From Clostridium sp. (GTDB taxonomy: Bacteria > Bacillota > Clostridia > Clostridiales > Clostridiaceae): a stretch of DNA of 51,955 bases. Position numbers and translations under genes: made by a program. Of the stretch, positions 27,042 through 37,605 are shown in pieces. The number at the start of each line of letters is the position of its first letter. Positions within the stretch are counted from its first letter, which is position 1. The DNA lies in contig NZ_JAPFDR010000018.1 in assembly GCF_026168755.1 (NCBI RefSeq), forward strand, positions 1 to 51,955, written 5' to 3'. Under the pieces are notes generated by a model. That model was given only the letters and a program-made list of their open reading frames with translations, was not told the origin of the DNA and searched no databases.

Positions 27042-28171
27042 TTATTTATTATACTCTTAATTTCTTTGATAAATTTTTCTTCATTTCCATCAAAAATAAT
27101 TAAATGAATTCCCATTTCTTTTGCCCTTATTTTTACTGGAGATTTTATTGGCTCTTTTGTAGCCACTAATATTTTATAAGCATTTTCTCCTCCAAATTTA
27201 GTAGCATATACATTTAATTCATTTAATGCCATTTCATTATATTTATCACTATCTTTACATGAAATAAAAATTGGAATTGAATCTTTTACTGCTACAACAT
27301 CAAGCTCATTTCTAACTAATTGATTTTCATCATCCCATAAAAACATTACCCCATTTTTTGCTTCATCTACCTCTTCAATACTATTAATCAATTTATTTGT
27401 TTCTATTTCTAACCATGTTCCACTTTTGAATATAAATGCTTTTAGATAATAATTATTAAAATTAACAGTTATTTTATCATTTTCTTTCCTATAATTAATT
27501 TCATTCATTTCTTTAAGTTTAGATAGTATTTTATCTAATAAATTAATCTCTTCATTTTCTAATGTTTGAGTATGAATATATATTCTTTGAGGTCCATTGC
27601 TATCATGTTCAAATATACTTGATTCATATAATTGTTGCTTATACTTATGCCATAATCCTAAGTTATTAGATATTTGTTCAGCAAAATAAATTAAATCTTT
27701 TTTATTACATAGTTCTGAAGAATCTTCAACAATTTTTCCTCCTGAAGCTTTAACAATGTCATCAATCTCCAAATCTTCAAAAGTTTTTTCATATATTACT
27801 ATATTATCTTTAAATTCATACATAATTTGCTTCTTAATATCTATATATACTGCTGTAAGTTTTTCTTTTATACACAAATCTAATAAAATTAAGGAATTTA
27901 CTCTTTTTCCTCCTGTTAAATTAAGTAGAATATTCTTATCTTTTATACTTTTTATTATTTTTTCTAATTCTTCTTTATTTCCTTCTTCAACAAGAACTTC
28001 TTCAATTTTAATTTTTCTAAAATTTTTTTCATAATATAATCTAAGTGTTTTCATTTTTTCTTCAGAGTCTTTATCCTTTATGAAATAGACTATACTTGGA
28101 TTAAACTCTTGAGTTGCTAGGATATTACTTTCATTGTGCTCATCTACTTGATTTATTAATATATCAATCAT
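27038..28171 (-). CDS. CARF-domain nuclease, Card1/Can2-like (DUF1887)
   Basis: Protein of 377 residues that resembles the DUF1887/Card1-Can2 group, nucleases switched on by cyclic tetra-adenylate made by type III CRISPR systems. An N-terminal CARF Rossmann domain (about 1-150) has the LTGGKR ligand loop at 85-90. A central winged-helix-like part follows (about 155-245). The C-terminal PD-(D/E)XK domain shows GTWLE (Glu255), ELD (Glu289, Asp291) and SCK (Lys306), an apparently complete active site. There is no cas gene or CRISPR array in the window, so its activator source is not evident. The 3' end overlaps the psd terminator. Confidence 0.85.
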   Translation of the reverse strand: MIDILINQVDEHNESNILATQEFNPSIVYFIKDKDSEEKMKTLRLYYEKNFRKIKIEEVLVEEGNKEELEKIIKSIKDKNILLNLTGGKRVNSLILLDLCIKEKLTAVYIDIKKQIMYEFKDNIVIYEKTFEDLEIDDIVKASGGKIVEDSSELCNKKDLIYFAEQISNNLGLWHKYKQQLYESSIFEHDSNGPQRIYIHTQTLENEEINLLDKILSKLKEMNEINYRKENDKITVNFNNYYLKAFIFKSGTWLEIETNKLINSIEEVDEAKNGVMFLWDDENQLVRNELDVVAVKDSIPIFISCKDSDKYNEMALNELNVYATKFGGENAYKILVATKEPIKSPVKIRAKEMGIHLIIFDGNEEKFIKEIKSIINN

Positions 28172-28237
28172 ATATCTATACCTCTTTATTTTAACTATAA
28201 AAATAGTTTTCCTAGTAATATAGAATTTTATAATAAC

Positions 28238-28271
28238 AAAAAAGAACTGTTGAAATTCAACAGTTCTTTTT
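28238..28271 (-). terminator. tRNA-Arg terminator
   Basis: Long stem AAAAGAACTGTTG with its complement and a T-run on the minus strand, immediately after the tRNA-Arg CCA end. Confidence 0.88.
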
Positions 28272-28346
28272 TGGCAGAGCGTAAAGGAATCGAACCCTTA
28301 ATGCGCCGTCCGTAGCGGCGTGTTATATCCGTTTAACTAACGCTCC
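28272..28346 (-). tRNA. tRNA-Arg (anticodon ACG)
   Basis: Cloverleaf on the minus strand, 75 bases including CCA. Acceptor GGAGCGT/ACGCTCT (first pair G:U); anticodon stem CGCCG/CGGCG with loop CTACGGA gives ACG; T-arm AAGGGTTCGATTCCTTT. A34 should be modified to inosine. Confidence 0.92.
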
Positions 28347-28415
28347 ATAGTGTTAACAAATCTATGTTAACACAAAAATTATAATTTATCAACAATTAAA
28401 ATTTTTTACATTTAA

Positions 28416-29195
28416 CTAATTGCTTTCTATATTAGAATTTTCATCATAAAAAGATATATAATTTAATCCAAACATTAATATAATGCCACCAGCTAAAATA
28501 GAATATCCACCAATTGGATATATTAAATTAATTATTGCTGGTAATGTAACAGAATATAGCGAAAGATTAAATACTTTTACATACCCAATTTTTCTATTTG
28601 AAATTAGATTACTTAATAATCCTACTAAGGATATTAATAATGCATATATTATTAATTGTATAAAATTAATAACTATCATAATTGGAATAACTATATACTT
28701 AATTATACCAACCTTTTCTAATGCTGAAATTACAAAATTATTATCCAAATCTACTTTATCTAAACCTAAATCAGAATATTTATATGTAATATTTTCTGAT
28801 CCTACCTTAACCATAAATCCATCCTTAAGTATTACAGTTACCATATCCTTATGAACAGTAATACTTCTTAGAGATTCTAAATCCTCTACTCCCTGGTCTG
28901 TATCTATATATATTAACGCTTGCCCTTCTTCTTCTTTTATAGGAGATGTCTTAAAATCTAATATTCCATCTTTCATCTCAAATTGAACTTCATCTTGACT
29001 TAAAATCATTTTTGTAGTTTTCTCTAATCCTGAAATTATTACAGTAGTCATTGCTCCTTGAATAACTCCAATAATCAAAGAAAGCACTAATACATATAAA
29101 AATGCCTTGCTTATTTTTTCTTTATATAAATAAACATATTTATTCGGACTAATACTAAAAATAAATTTATTTCTCATTCTTACTTTATCCTTCAT
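28416..29195 (-). CDS. DUF1189 family membrane protein
   Basis: Membrane protein of 259 residues that fits DUF1189: one N-terminal helix after FSISPNKYVYLYKEKISKAFLYVL, an extracytoplasmic middle domain (about 60-155) and three or four C-terminal helices from about 165. The function of the family is unknown. The ribosome site is GGAGGGG close to the ATG. It is divergent from the L,D-transpeptidase gene. Confidence 0.82.
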   Translation of the reverse strand: MKDKVRMRNKFIFSISPNKYVYLYKEKISKAFLYVLVLSLIIGVIQGAMTTVIISGLEKTTKMILSQDEVQFEMKDGILDFKTSPIKEEEGQALIYIDTDQGVEDLESLRSITVHKDMVTVILKDGFMVKVGSENITYKYSDLGLDKVDLDNNFVISALEKVGIIKYIVIPIMIVINFIQLIIYALLISLVGLLSNLISNRKIGYVKVFNLSLYSVTLPAIINLIYPIGGYSILAGGIILMFGLNYISFYDENSNIESN

Positions 29196-29375
29196 TACCC
29201 CTCCAATAAATCTAATAAATTATTAATAAATTTAGTTTTAAGTTCGCTTTTCACACTTTGATTATAACATATTTTTCTAAATTATCTTATGTACTTTTTG
29301 TAAATTTGCTTACTATAGGTTTAAAAATAAATAAAATAGTCAATTATTAATAATAAAACATAAGGAGGTATTTAA

Positions 29376-30578
29376 TTGAAAAATTTATTTAGAAAACCTA
29401 AAAGAAATATATTTAGATTTATTACAATTATTTTTGCGGGATTATTATTAGTATTTGCTGTTAATTACTATATAAATTATAAATATTCTTTAATTACAGA
29501 TGACTTTTTCTCAAAATTTAACAGTTATAATTTTACTGCTGCAAAAGAAATTATTACAGATGACAATATTTACTTAAAATTAAAAAAGAAAACTTTAAAT
29601 AAAGATCTAAATACTTATTTTTCATCTTTAGTCAAAAACTTTTGTGATTCTGTTTTAGATAATGAAGATAACAAGTCAAATGCCCTGGAAGTTTTAAATG
29701 AAATTAAGAGTTATAATATATTAGATTCATCATTGAATAAAGCAATAATTTCATTAGATGACAATTATATTCCAGAAAATGATTCTGATTATAAAGCAAT
29801 TTTAGACTTAGGTTTAGATAATTGTAATAGTGGTAATTTTGATATTGCTATAAGCTTACTAAAAAAAATCCCTGATTCTTCGAAATACTATAGTGATGCA
29901 ACCAAATATATAGAAAAATGTATGACTGATTACAAAAATAATTTATTTAAAGAAGCAGATGAGTTAGCTAAAAATGATTATTATACTAAAGCTATAAATT
30001 TATTATCTAATGTTGATGCTTCTATAATTTCAGAAGAAGATGAGGAAATTAATAATAAAATTAATTCTATAGCTGAAGCTAAGGAAAATTATTTAGCTTC
30101 TATAGGTGCTAATGATAGTCAAAATTCAACCTCAACATCTAGTCAATTACTTCAATCAATTACTAGTAACAACATAAACACTCTAAACCTAGAAAGCTTA
30201 ACTCCATATTTAATATATGTAAATTTATCTGAACAAATGACATATGTTTATAAAGGAACTATGAATAAATGGGATACTGTTAAATCATTTACTTGTTCTA
30301 CAGGAATAAACGATGAAAAGACACCAACTGGAGTTTTTGATATTCGTGAACGTGGAGATTGGTTCTTTTCAGATAAGTATCAACAAGGTGGAAAGTACTG
30401 GGTGCAATTTTATGGTGATTATTTGTTCCATTCTGTTCCTTATAACGAAGATCAAAGTGAAGTAGTAGACAATACTTTAGGAACTCCAGCTTCTCACGGT
30501 TGCATTAGATTAAAAACAGAAGATGCCAAATGGATTTATGATAATATAGAAGCTGGTACAAAAGTTATAATTAATTAA
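29376..30578 (+). CDS. L,D-transpeptidase (YkuD domain), membrane-anchored
   Basis: Cell-wall enzyme of 400 residues that cross-links or modifies peptidoglycan outside the membrane. An N-terminal anchor helix (FITIIFAGLLLVFAVNYYIN) is followed by a low-complexity helical region that may hold TPR-like repeats (about 140-235) and a C-terminal YkuD domain (about 275-400) with the catalytic motif SHGCIRL (Cys near 380). The start is TTG, supported by AAGGAGG seven bases upstream. A terminator follows. Confidence 0.9.
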   Translation: MKNLFRKPKRNIFRFITIIFAGLLLVFAVNYYINYKYSLITDDFFSKFNSYNFTAAKEIITDDNIYLKLKKKTLNKDLNTYFSSLVKNFCDSVLDNEDNKSNALEVLNEIKSYNILDSSLNKAIISLDDNYIPENDSDYKAILDLGLDNCNSGNFDIAISLLKKIPDSSKYYSDATKYIEKCMTDYKNNLFKEADELAKNDYYTKAINLLSNVDASIISEEDEEINNKINSIAEAKENYLASIGANDSQNSTSTSSQLLQSITSNNINTLNLESLTPYLIYVNLSEQMTYVYKGTMNKWDTVKSFTCSTGINDEKTPTGVFDIRERGDWFFSDKYQQGGKYWVQFYGDYLFHSVPYNEDQSEVVDNTLGTPASHGCIRLKTEDAKWIYDNIEAGTKVIIN

Positions 30579-30583
30579 ATTTA

Positions 30584-30640
30584 AAAGTTGTATATCAAGT
30601 TTATTTAAATATAAAATTTGATATACAGCTTTAATTTTTT
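30584..30640 (+). terminator. terminator after the L,D-transpeptidase gene
   Basis: Stem AAAGTTGTATATCAA with TTGATATACAGCTTT (one G:U or mismatch), then a T-rich tail. Confidence 0.75.
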
Positions 30641-30710
30641 GCTATTAACTTTTTGAATAATCTTTATGTTAAAATATATTAATAATACTTATTTTAAAGG
30701 ATGATTTTTT

Positions 30711-32051
30711 ATGCTTATTAATATACCTAACAATGTTCAATTTATTATAGATACTTTTTATAACAACAATCATGAGGCTTTTATGGTTGGTGGATGTGTT
30801 AGAGACTCCTTACTTGGTTTAACACCTAAGGATTACGATATAACTACTTCTGCCCTACCTAATATAACAGAATCACTATTTGAAAAAACAATTCCAACTG
30901 GAATAAAGCATGGAACAGTTACTGTTGTATTAGATAATGAAAATTTAGAAGTTACTACTTACAGAACAGAAGGAAATTATTTAGATAATCGTCATCCTGA
31001 ATCTGTTGAATTTGTTTCAAATATAAAAGAAGATTTATCAAGACGTGATTTTACAGTTAATGCTTTAGCTTATAATAACAAGGAAGGTCTTATAGATTAT
31101 TTTAATGGAATATATGATATAAAAAATAAAATAATTAGAGCTGTTGGAAATCCAAATAAGAGATTTCAAGAAGATGCTTTAAGAATGTTACGTGCAATTA
31201 GATTTAGCTGCCAATTAGGCTTTCAAATTGATGAATTAACATATTTAGCCATAAAGGAAAACTATAAGTTAATAAAAAACATTAGTATTGAACGTATTAG
31301 AGACGAATTATGTAAAATATTAATTTCTAATAATCCTTGTGATGGTCTAAACTTACTTAAAGATACAGGAATATTAGAAATAATTCTTCCTGAAATTTAT
31401 AGCTTAGTTGGTTACACACCTCTTTGTAATAACCATAATAGAGATGTTTTTAATCATACATTAAATGTAATAAACAATACCTCAAGTAATGACTTAATTT
31501 TACGATTATCAGCTCTTTTCCATGATGTTGGTAAACTTAATACATTAAAACAATTACCTAATGGTCATTGTTATTTCCCAGGTCATGCTCAGGAGGGTGC
31601 AATAATATGTAAACCCATATTATCAAGACTTAAATTTGACAATAATACTATAGATAAGGTTTCTAAAATTATTTATGATCACTTAGTTTTAGATGTAAAT
31701 TATATGCCTACTGATGGTGAAATTAAAAGGTTATTAATACGTGTTGGAAGTGAAAACATATTTACACTTTTTGAACTTCAAAAAGCAGATATAAATTCAC
31801 TATGGGATCCAGTTCCTTTCTTAAAGAAAGTTGATTATATTTCTGATAGAGTAAAATTAATACTTGAAAATAAGGAACCACTTTACATAAAAGATTTAGC
31901 TGTTACTGGTTCTGATTTAATGATACATTTAAATATTAAACCCGGAAAAATTATTGGTGAAATATTAAATTTTTTATTAGAAAGTGTTTTAGATGATAAA
32001 CATTTAAATAATAAGGAAAGCCTTTTAGAAATAGCTAAGAATTTTCTTTAA
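30711..32051 (+). CDS. cca: CCA tRNA nucleotidyltransferase with HD domain
   Basis: Class II nucleotidyltransferase of 446 residues that adds or repairs the CCA end of tRNA. The N-terminal NTase domain has GGCVRDSLLG, the metal-binding DYD motif (PKDYDITT), EVTTYRTE and SRRDFTVNALAY. The tRNA-binding helical part follows (RFQEDALRMLRAIRFS), then an HD domain (LFHDVGKLNT and GHAQEGA). All tRNAs in this window encode CCA, so repair is the likely role. The ribosome site is AAAGGATG. Confidence 0.92.
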   Translation: MLINIPNNVQFIIDTFYNNNHEAFMVGGCVRDSLLGLTPKDYDITTSALPNITESLFEKTIPTGIKHGTVTVVLDNENLEVTTYRTEGNYLDNRHPESVEFVSNIKEDLSRRDFTVNALAYNNKEGLIDYFNGIYDIKNKIIRAVGNPNKRFQEDALRMLRAIRFSCQLGFQIDELTYLAIKENYKLIKNISIERIRDELCKILISNNPCDGLNLLKDTGILEIILPEIYSLVGYTPLCNNHNRDVFNHTLNVINNTSSNDLILRLSALFHDVGKLNTLKQLPNGHCYFPGHAQEGAIICKPILSRLKFDNNTIDKVSKIIYDHLVLDVNYMPTDGEIKRLLIRVGSENIFTLFELQKADINSLWDPVPFLKKVDYISDRVKLILENKEPLYIKDLAVTGSDLMIHLNIKPGKIIGEILNFLLESVLDDKHLNNKESLLEIAKNFL

Positions 32052-32086
32052 GTTAATCATTTTATAATATCATATACTTACTTACT

Positions 32087-32130
32087 AATTAATTTGTATA
32101 GTAAATTAATAATTTCTATACAAATTAATT
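32087..32130. terminator. hairpin between convergent cca and WYL regulator genes
   Basis: Perfect 15-base arms AATTAATTTGTATAG and its complement with a 14-base loop. Almost pure A+T. It overlaps the 3' end of the WYL gene. Likely a bidirectional terminator. Confidence 0.55.
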
Positions 32131-33062
32131 ATTTCAATGGATTTTTTCTTGAGTTCTTCAATAGCTTCTACAGGATGTATTATTTCTATATCACTTCCAT
32201 ATCCAAAGGCAAATTCTACTCCTTGAAACATAGCCTCAAAGCTTATATCCAAATATATTTTATCACTTTCAACTACTGTATTGATTATATTAATAAATTG
32301 CCTTTCCTTAATATGATTTATAATAGAATGATTAACTTTAAAAGTAAATGTATACTTTGGAATATTAGACTTAAAATTATCTGTGCTTAATTTCCAATAC
32401 TCTTCTAAATTAAAATCATTAGATCTATTAAAGGATTTATTTGTTGAAGTAGCATATTCAATATTAATAACTTTATAAGTTTTAATAATATCATTATTTT
32501 CTCCTATCAAATACCAAATACCCCTTTTACAAACTAATCCTAATGGCTTTAAAATAACTTCTTTTGTCTCATTTGGTTTTCTATATATAATTTTTAAAAT
32601 AGTATGGCTCCAAATACAATTCTGTAAAATAGAAAGTATATGTTTATCAATTTTAATAGGATTTTCACTCCAAGTTTGCATATCTATATAAATATAGTTT
32701 TGAAAATTTTTAATTTCATCTATTTGATTTTGAGAAGAACCACCTAGTAATTTTAGCAAGGTATTCTCATGTACCTTTTCAATTCCTAAATCCTCTAATA
32801 TCTTATCACTTATAGGAGCAAATAATGAGTAAAGCTCATTATTACTTAGACCACTTAGTGTAGTCTTATAATCCCCTAATAGTTTTATACCACCATTAGA
32901 ACCCCTATCCGTAAATATAGGAATACCTAAACTACTTAATGACTCAATATCTCTATAAATAGTTCTAACTGATACTTCTAATCTTTTTGCTAAATTACTT
33001 GCTGTTAATTGCTTATGTATTTGTAATAGCATTAGTATTGAAATTAATCTATCTGCTTTCAT
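32106..33062 (-). CDS. HTH/WYL domain regulator (YafY type)
   Basis: Regulator of 318 residues: an N-terminal HTH_11 winged helix (LTASNLAKRLEVSVRTIYRDIESLSSLGIPI) and a WYL ligand domain (about 140-230, with RGIWYLIGEN). A C-terminal WCX-type extension follows. It is divergent from the RibD-type reductase; a TGACAT-AAG-ATGTCA operator lies on its own start point, so autoregulation and control of the neighbour are likely. The start has AAGGAAT upstream. Confidence 0.9.
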   Translation of the reverse strand: MKADRLISILMLLQIHKQLTASNLAKRLEVSVRTIYRDIESLSSLGIPIFTDRGSNGGIKLLGDYKTTLSGLSNNELYSLFAPISDKILEDLGIEKVHENTLLKLLGGSSQNQIDEIKNFQNYIYIDMQTWSENPIKIDKHILSILQNCIWSHTILKIIYRKPNETKEVILKPLGLVCKRGIWYLIGENNDIIKTYKVINIEYATSTNKSFNRSNDFNLEEYWKLSTDNFKSNIPKYTFTFKVNHSIINHIKERQFINIINTVVESDKIYLDISFEAMFQGVEFAFGYGSDIEIIHPVEAIEELKKKSIEIINLYRNY

Positions 33063-33080
33063 AATATTCCTTTCTTAACA

Positions 33081-33127
33081 TGACATAAGATGTCAGTTAT
33101 TATAACTTACAATATATTTTGTATCAA
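33081..33127 (-). promoter_or_regulatory. promoter and operator of the WYL regulator
   Basis: On the minus strand: -35 TTGATA (33122-33127), 17-base spacer, -10 TATAAT (33099-33104). The palindrome TGACATAAGATGTCA (33081-33095) covers the expected start point. The plus-strand promoter of the divergent reductase gene is not clear. Confidence 0.7.
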
Positions 33128-33180
33128 GAGAAAGAATTTATAAGATAATAATATCAGAGATAAATTGGAGGATAAAAGAA

Positions 33181-33708
33181 ATGAATGGAAAAATAATATT
33201 AAACTTAGCAATAAGCTTAGATGGATACATAGCAGATGAAAATGGAGGATTTGATTGGATAATTGGTGATGGTAACAACATACTTAATACTAAGGAAAAG
33301 TGGGATTATGATAAATTTTTAGAAGATATTGATGTTGTAGTCATGGGAAAAAAATGTTACGAACAAGGTTTTCATAAAGACTTTTCTGAAAAAAATGTAT
33401 ATATCGCAACCACTAAAGAAATAGAAAACTATGAAAACTATCATTTCATAAATGGTGATATAGTAAAGATTATAAATAATTTGAAAAAAGAATGTAAAAA
33501 CATATTTTTATTTGGTGGTGGTAAAGTAATTGACCACTTTGTGAAGGCCAATGTAATTGATGAATATGTGATAGGAATAATACCTACTATTTTAGGCAAG
33601 GGTAGAAAGTTATTTTTAGAAAACAATCCTAAAATAGATTTAGAACTGCAATTCTATTCCGTTGAAAATGGTGTTGTAGTAATGAAATATACAAAGAGAA
33701 AGAAATAG
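33181..33708 (+). CDS. dihydrofolate reductase family protein (RibD C-terminal type)
   Basis: NADPH-binding reductase-like protein of 175 residues with family motifs ILNLAISLDGYIADENGGFDWI, VVMGKKCYEQG, IFLFGGGKVIDHFV and IPTILGKGRKLF. Members of this branch (YyaP type) have unknown substrates and are not the essential folate enzyme. The ribosome site is GGAGG. It is divergent from a WYL regulator, which is a common pairing. Confidence 0.9.
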   Translation: MNGKIILNLAISLDGYIADENGGFDWIIGDGNNILNTKEKWDYDKFLEDIDVVVMGKKCYEQGFHKDFSEKNVYIATTKEIENYENYHFINGDIVKIINNLKKECKNIFLFGGGKVIDHFVKANVIDEYVIGIIPTILGKGRKLFLENNPKIDLELQFYSVENGVVVMKYTKRKK

Positions 33709-33774
33709 AATTAAAATAAATTAGCTATAATTTATTTATAAATCCCCATTAATATGTCTAATTATGATTTTTAA

Positions 33775-33814
33775 CACCTAAAGCCTAGTAATATAATTGC
33801 TTAGACTTTAGGTG
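33775..33814 (-). terminator. candidate addA terminator
   Basis: Stem CACCTAAAG/CTTTAGGTG with an inner partial pair, a short distance after the addA stop on the minus strand. The T-run is weak. Confidence 0.5.
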
Positions 33815-33841
33815 CATACACTCTATATCATACTTTAAAAA

Positions 33842-36800
33842 TTAGATTTCTACTTTTATTTCTTCATCTATACTAAACAAATATAAATAACTTTCCTTTA
33901 CTCTTTTTTCTGTTATCTTCTCTAAAGCATCCTTATAATACTTAAGCTGAGTTCTATACCTTTCAATTATTTCATCAACTTTTCCTTCTTCTACATAATC
34001 AGTCTTATAGTCTAAAAGAACTATTCCATCCTCTTCCTCAAAGAAACAATCTATTATCCCTTGAAGTCTAATCTTTTCATCCATATAGACATCTTTATTT
34101 AATTCTGGATCATATTCTACACTACTTAATTCAGTAAAGAACGGTAATTCCCTACTTACTAATCTACCTTCTTTATAAGCTTTCAATAATCTCTCGCCTA
34201 ATTTACTGTTAAAGAAATTATATATTTTCTTATACCATACAGAGGAAGCTTCCTTTTCTGTTAGTGAATTATCTAGTACCATTTCTTCTATTTGTGTTTT
34301 AATTTCATCAATTGTTCTTACCCTATCATAATTCAATCTTTGCATAACATAGTGAATTACAGTTCCTCTTTCAGCTGCAGATAATCCCTTTTCTTCTTTT
34401 AAAAATTTAGGCTTTAAAACTTCCTTTTCCTTAAATACTTCTACAGTGTCATGTACCTCATCACCATAAGTAAATTCTTTTTTCTTTAAATCAGAAACAG
34501 AAATATTACTTGGTAGCATTGCACCTTCTATAAATTTATATTTATAATCCAGCCTTCTGCTTATTTCTTTATCCACAACAACATTTTTAGAAGTTATAAA
34601 CATGCTCTCATCTTCAATTTTATCCACAGGCTCTAAATTTTTATCCACTGTTAATAAGTCTTTTGTCCAGAATTTGATATTCCATGTGGAAAAGTCACTT
34701 GTAATTAAATCTCTAGTAGCACCGGTAACCCCTCTTAACTTTTCTCCACAGGTATGTTTACACATAGCCATAGCAATCCAATCTAAATAGGATCTTCCTT
34801 TTAAAACTTCAGAAGGTAAAATTATATTTTCATCTAATGAAGCTGATGATACCCAACTATTAATTGCTTTTTCTAAATTGCTAGTTGCTCCAGTAATAAT
34901 TAACTTTTCCTTTGCTCTAGTAAATGCAACATAAAGTATTCTCATTTCTTCAGATAAAGTTTCTAATCTTATTCTTTTCTTTATTGCCTCTTTTGCTAAA
35001 GTTGAATATGAATTTCTAGTTTCTAAGTTAACGTAACTAGGTCCAAAACCTAATTCTTCATGATATAAAATAGAATTTGATAAATCCATTAAATTAAACT
35101 GCTTACCCATTCCACTAGTAAATACTACTGGGAACTCAAGTCCTTTACTCTTATGAATACTCATAATTCTTACTACATCTTCATTTTCTCCAAGTACTTT
35201 CGCACTTCCCATATCTCCAGAAGATTTTCTTAATTTATTAATAAAGTTTATAAAATTAAATAATCCTTTAAAGCTAGTGCTTTCATATTGCTTTGCTCTT
35301 TGGAAAAGAATTTTTAAGTTTGCCTGTCTCAGCTTTCCATTAGGCATTGCTCCAACATATCCATAAAAGGCAGTGTCCATATAAAGATACCATATGAATT
35401 CATCTATTGGAGTATATATTGCTCTTTCTCTCCAATTATCTAAGTTTTCAATAAAATTATCACACTTAAACTTTAACTCCTCATTTACTTCATAATTGCC
35501 TTCATAAACTTCTTTTATTATTTCATAAAAATATAAATCTTTATTTAATAATCTTAAGTCACTTAATTCTTCAGCCGTAAATCCGCATATAGGTGATTTT
35601 AAAGTTGCTATCATAGGCACATCTTGAAGTGGATTATCTATTATCTTAAGTAAAGACATTATAGTTCTAATTTCAATAGATTCAAAATATCCACTACCAG
35701 TATCAGCATAAACTGGAATACCTTCAGATCCTAATTCATCTAAAAATATCTCTGCCCAATTTTTTGTTGCTCTTAAAAGAATAACTATATCTTTATATCT
35801 AACATCTCTATATCCATTAGTATCCTTATCAAATACCTTAAACTTTTTACCGTCCTTAATTTCAAATAACTCTTTTATTCTCTTTGCAACAATTTTAGCT
35901 TCAAGAGTAATAGCATCTAAATCTTCTTCCTCTTCTTTATTTCCACCTTCACTATCTTCATCTAAAACTTCAAATTCTTCTTCCTTAATAATTCCCGATT
36001 TATCTAATATGTGAAGTTCAATTTCTCCTCCCACTATTGATTCTTCATCAGTAGCTTCCGTAAAGCTTGCACCTAAGTTCAATGCCTCTTCATTAGTATA
36101 TTCAAGTTCCCCTACTGTATTAGACATAACCATCTTAAATATATAATTTACACCCTCAATAACTTCTTTCCTACTTCTAAAGTTTTTATATAATTGAATT
36201 TTTCTATCTTTACTTCCATCCTCTAAAGAATATCTATTATATTTATCTAAAAACAACTCCGGCTTTGCCTGTCTAAATCTATATATACTTTGCTTAACAT
36301 CTCCAACCATAAATACATTAGATTCTTCATACCTTCTTCTCGAAACTAAATCTATTATGGTTTCTTGAACATTATTAGAATCTTGATATTCATCTACTAA
36401 TACTTCATCAAAGAATTCCATAAAATGTTCTGCAACCTTAGATGGAACAATATTATTATTTTCATCCTTATCAATTAATATTTTTAAACAAAGATGCTCT
36501 AAGTCATTAAAGTCTAGTATATTTTTTTCTCTTTTCTTCTCATCAAATCTCTTTGAAAACTCAAGAGTTATAGTTGCTAAAGTTTTCATAAAAGGATATA
36601 CACCTATTATTCCATCTAAAGCCTCTTGTGGAGTAAATTCAAATGTACTCTCAATTAATGATTTTATTTTTTTCTTAACTGAATCTCTTATACTCTTAAC
36701 TGAATTTTGAGCATTTTCATCAGAAACTTGATTCTTCTTAACTGTCTTTAACTTAATAAACGAAATAGAATTTAAAGCAATATAAATATCATTTAAACCA

Positions 36801-37603
36801 TTATCTAAGCTTTCATAAGCCCTTAATAAATGATCATAATCACTATTAAAAGCATCTAAATATGGCTCTAATCCATCAGTATCATTAATTATTTCAATAG
36901 CTTTTCTATACATATTTAAGAATCCATTTAATTCAACTCTTAAACTCTCCTTTAGCACCTTTACCCACTCACTTTTATCAAGGTCTTCTAAAGTACTAAT
37001 ATTAAAAGCTTCAGCCTTCTCTATTAGCCATTTTTCTGGCCAAGGCCCACTCATAGAAAATCTATATAAAGAAAGTATCATTTCTTTTAATTTTTCATCA
37101 TCTTTAGAACCACTATATGCTTCTAATAAATCTTTAAACTCTTCATTATCTTCTTCATAGTACTCTTCAAAAAGCTCTTCAATTATTTCATTTTTCATTA
37201 AAGTTGCTTCTGTTTCATCACCTATTCTAAAACTAGGATCTAAATCAATAGTATAAAAATAATTTTTAATTACATCTAAACAAAATGAATGCATAGTAGT
37301 AATATTAGCTCTACTTAATAAAGTAAGTTGTCTTTGAAGATTTTTAGAGTTAGGATTTTTCTCTAAAGCCTTTGATATAGCTGCTGCTATTCTTTCTCTC
37401 ATTTCTGATGCTGCTGCACTAGTAAATGTAACAACTAAAAGCTTATCAATATCTACTGGATTTTCTTCATCAGTTATAATTCTTATAATTCTTTCAACTA
37501 AAACAGCTGTTTTTCCTGAACCTGCAGCTGCTGCTACAAGCAAATTACATCTTCTTGTTTCTATAGCTTGAAGCTGTTCATCAGTCCATTTAGTATCTCC
37601 CAT
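33842..37603 (-). CDS. addA: ATP-dependent helicase/nuclease subunit A
   Basis: Helicase-nuclease subunit of AddAB, which processes double-strand breaks for RecA recombination. At 1253 residues it has the family length. UvrD-type helicase motifs are present: Walker [57 protein letters not shown] and [12 protein letters not shown]. The C-terminal RecB-like nuclease has GIIDCFFEE and LDYKTDYV. The start lies two bases after the addB stop, with GGAGGA inside addB as ribosome site, so translation is coupled. Confidence 0.97.
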   Translation of the reverse strand: MGDTKWTDEQLQAIETRRCNLLVAAAAGSGKTAVLVERIIRIITDEENPVDIDKLLVVTFTSAAASEMRERIAAAISKALEKNPNSKNLQRQLTLLSRANITTMHSFCLDVIKNYFYTIDLDPSFRIGDETEATLMKNEIIEELFEEYYEEDNEEFKDLLEAYSGSKDDEKLKEMILSLYRFSMSGPWPEKWLIEKAEAFNISTLEDLDKSEWVKVLKESLRVELNGFLNMYRKAIEIINDTDGLEPYLDAFNSDYDHLLRAYESLDNGLNDIYIALNSISFIKLKTVKKNQVSDENAQNSVKSIRDSVKKKIKSLIESTFEFTPQEALDGIIGVYPFMKTLATITLEFSKRFDEKKREKNILDFNDLEHLCLKILIDKDENNNIVPSKVAEHFMEFFDEVLVDEYQDSNNVQETIIDLVSRRRYEESNVFMVGDVKQSIYRFRQAKPELFLDKYNRYSLEDGSKDRKIQLYKNFRSRKEVIEGVNYIFKMVMSNTVGELEYTNEEALNLGASFTEATDEESIVGGEIELHILDKSGIIKEEEFEVLDEDSEGGNKEEEEDLDAITLEAKIVAKRIKELFEIKDGKKFKVFDKDTNGYRDVRYKDIVILLRATKNWAEIFLDELGSEGIPVYADTGSGYFESIEIRTIMSLLKIIDNPLQDVPMIATLKSPICGFTAEELSDLRLLNKDLYFYEIIKEVYEGNYEVNEELKFKCDNFIENLDNWRERAIYTPIDEFIWYLYMDTAFYGYVGAMPNGKLRQANLKILFQRAKQYESTSFKGLFNFINFINKLRKSSGDMGSAKVLGENEDVVRIMSIHKSKGLEFPVVFTSGMGKQFNLMDLSNSILYHEELGFGPSYVNLETRNSYSTLAKEAIKKRIRLETLSEEMRILYVAFTRAKEKLIITGATSNLEKAINSWVSSASLDENIILPSEVLKGRSYLDWIAMAMCKHTCGEKLRGVTGATRDLITSDFSTWNIKFWTKDLLTVDKNLEPVDKIEDESMFITSKNVVVDKEISRRLDYKYKFIEGAMLPSNISVSDLKKKEFTYGDEVHDTVEVFKEKEVLKPKFLKEEKGLSAAERGTVIHYVMQRLNYDRVRTIDEIKTQIEEMVLDNSLTEKEASSVWYKKIYNFFNSKLGERLLKAYKEGRLVSRELPFFTELSSVEYDPELNKDVYMDEKIRLQGIIDCFFEEEDGIVLLDYKTDYVEEGKVDEIIERYRTQLKYYKDALEKITEKRVKESYLYLFSIDEEIKVEI

Positions 37604-37605
37604 AT

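Noticed and set aside
32094..32390. Plus-strand frame of 98 residues opposite the WYL regulator
   Set aside because: It overlaps a clear regulator gene, starts in the A+T hairpin and has no ribosome site.
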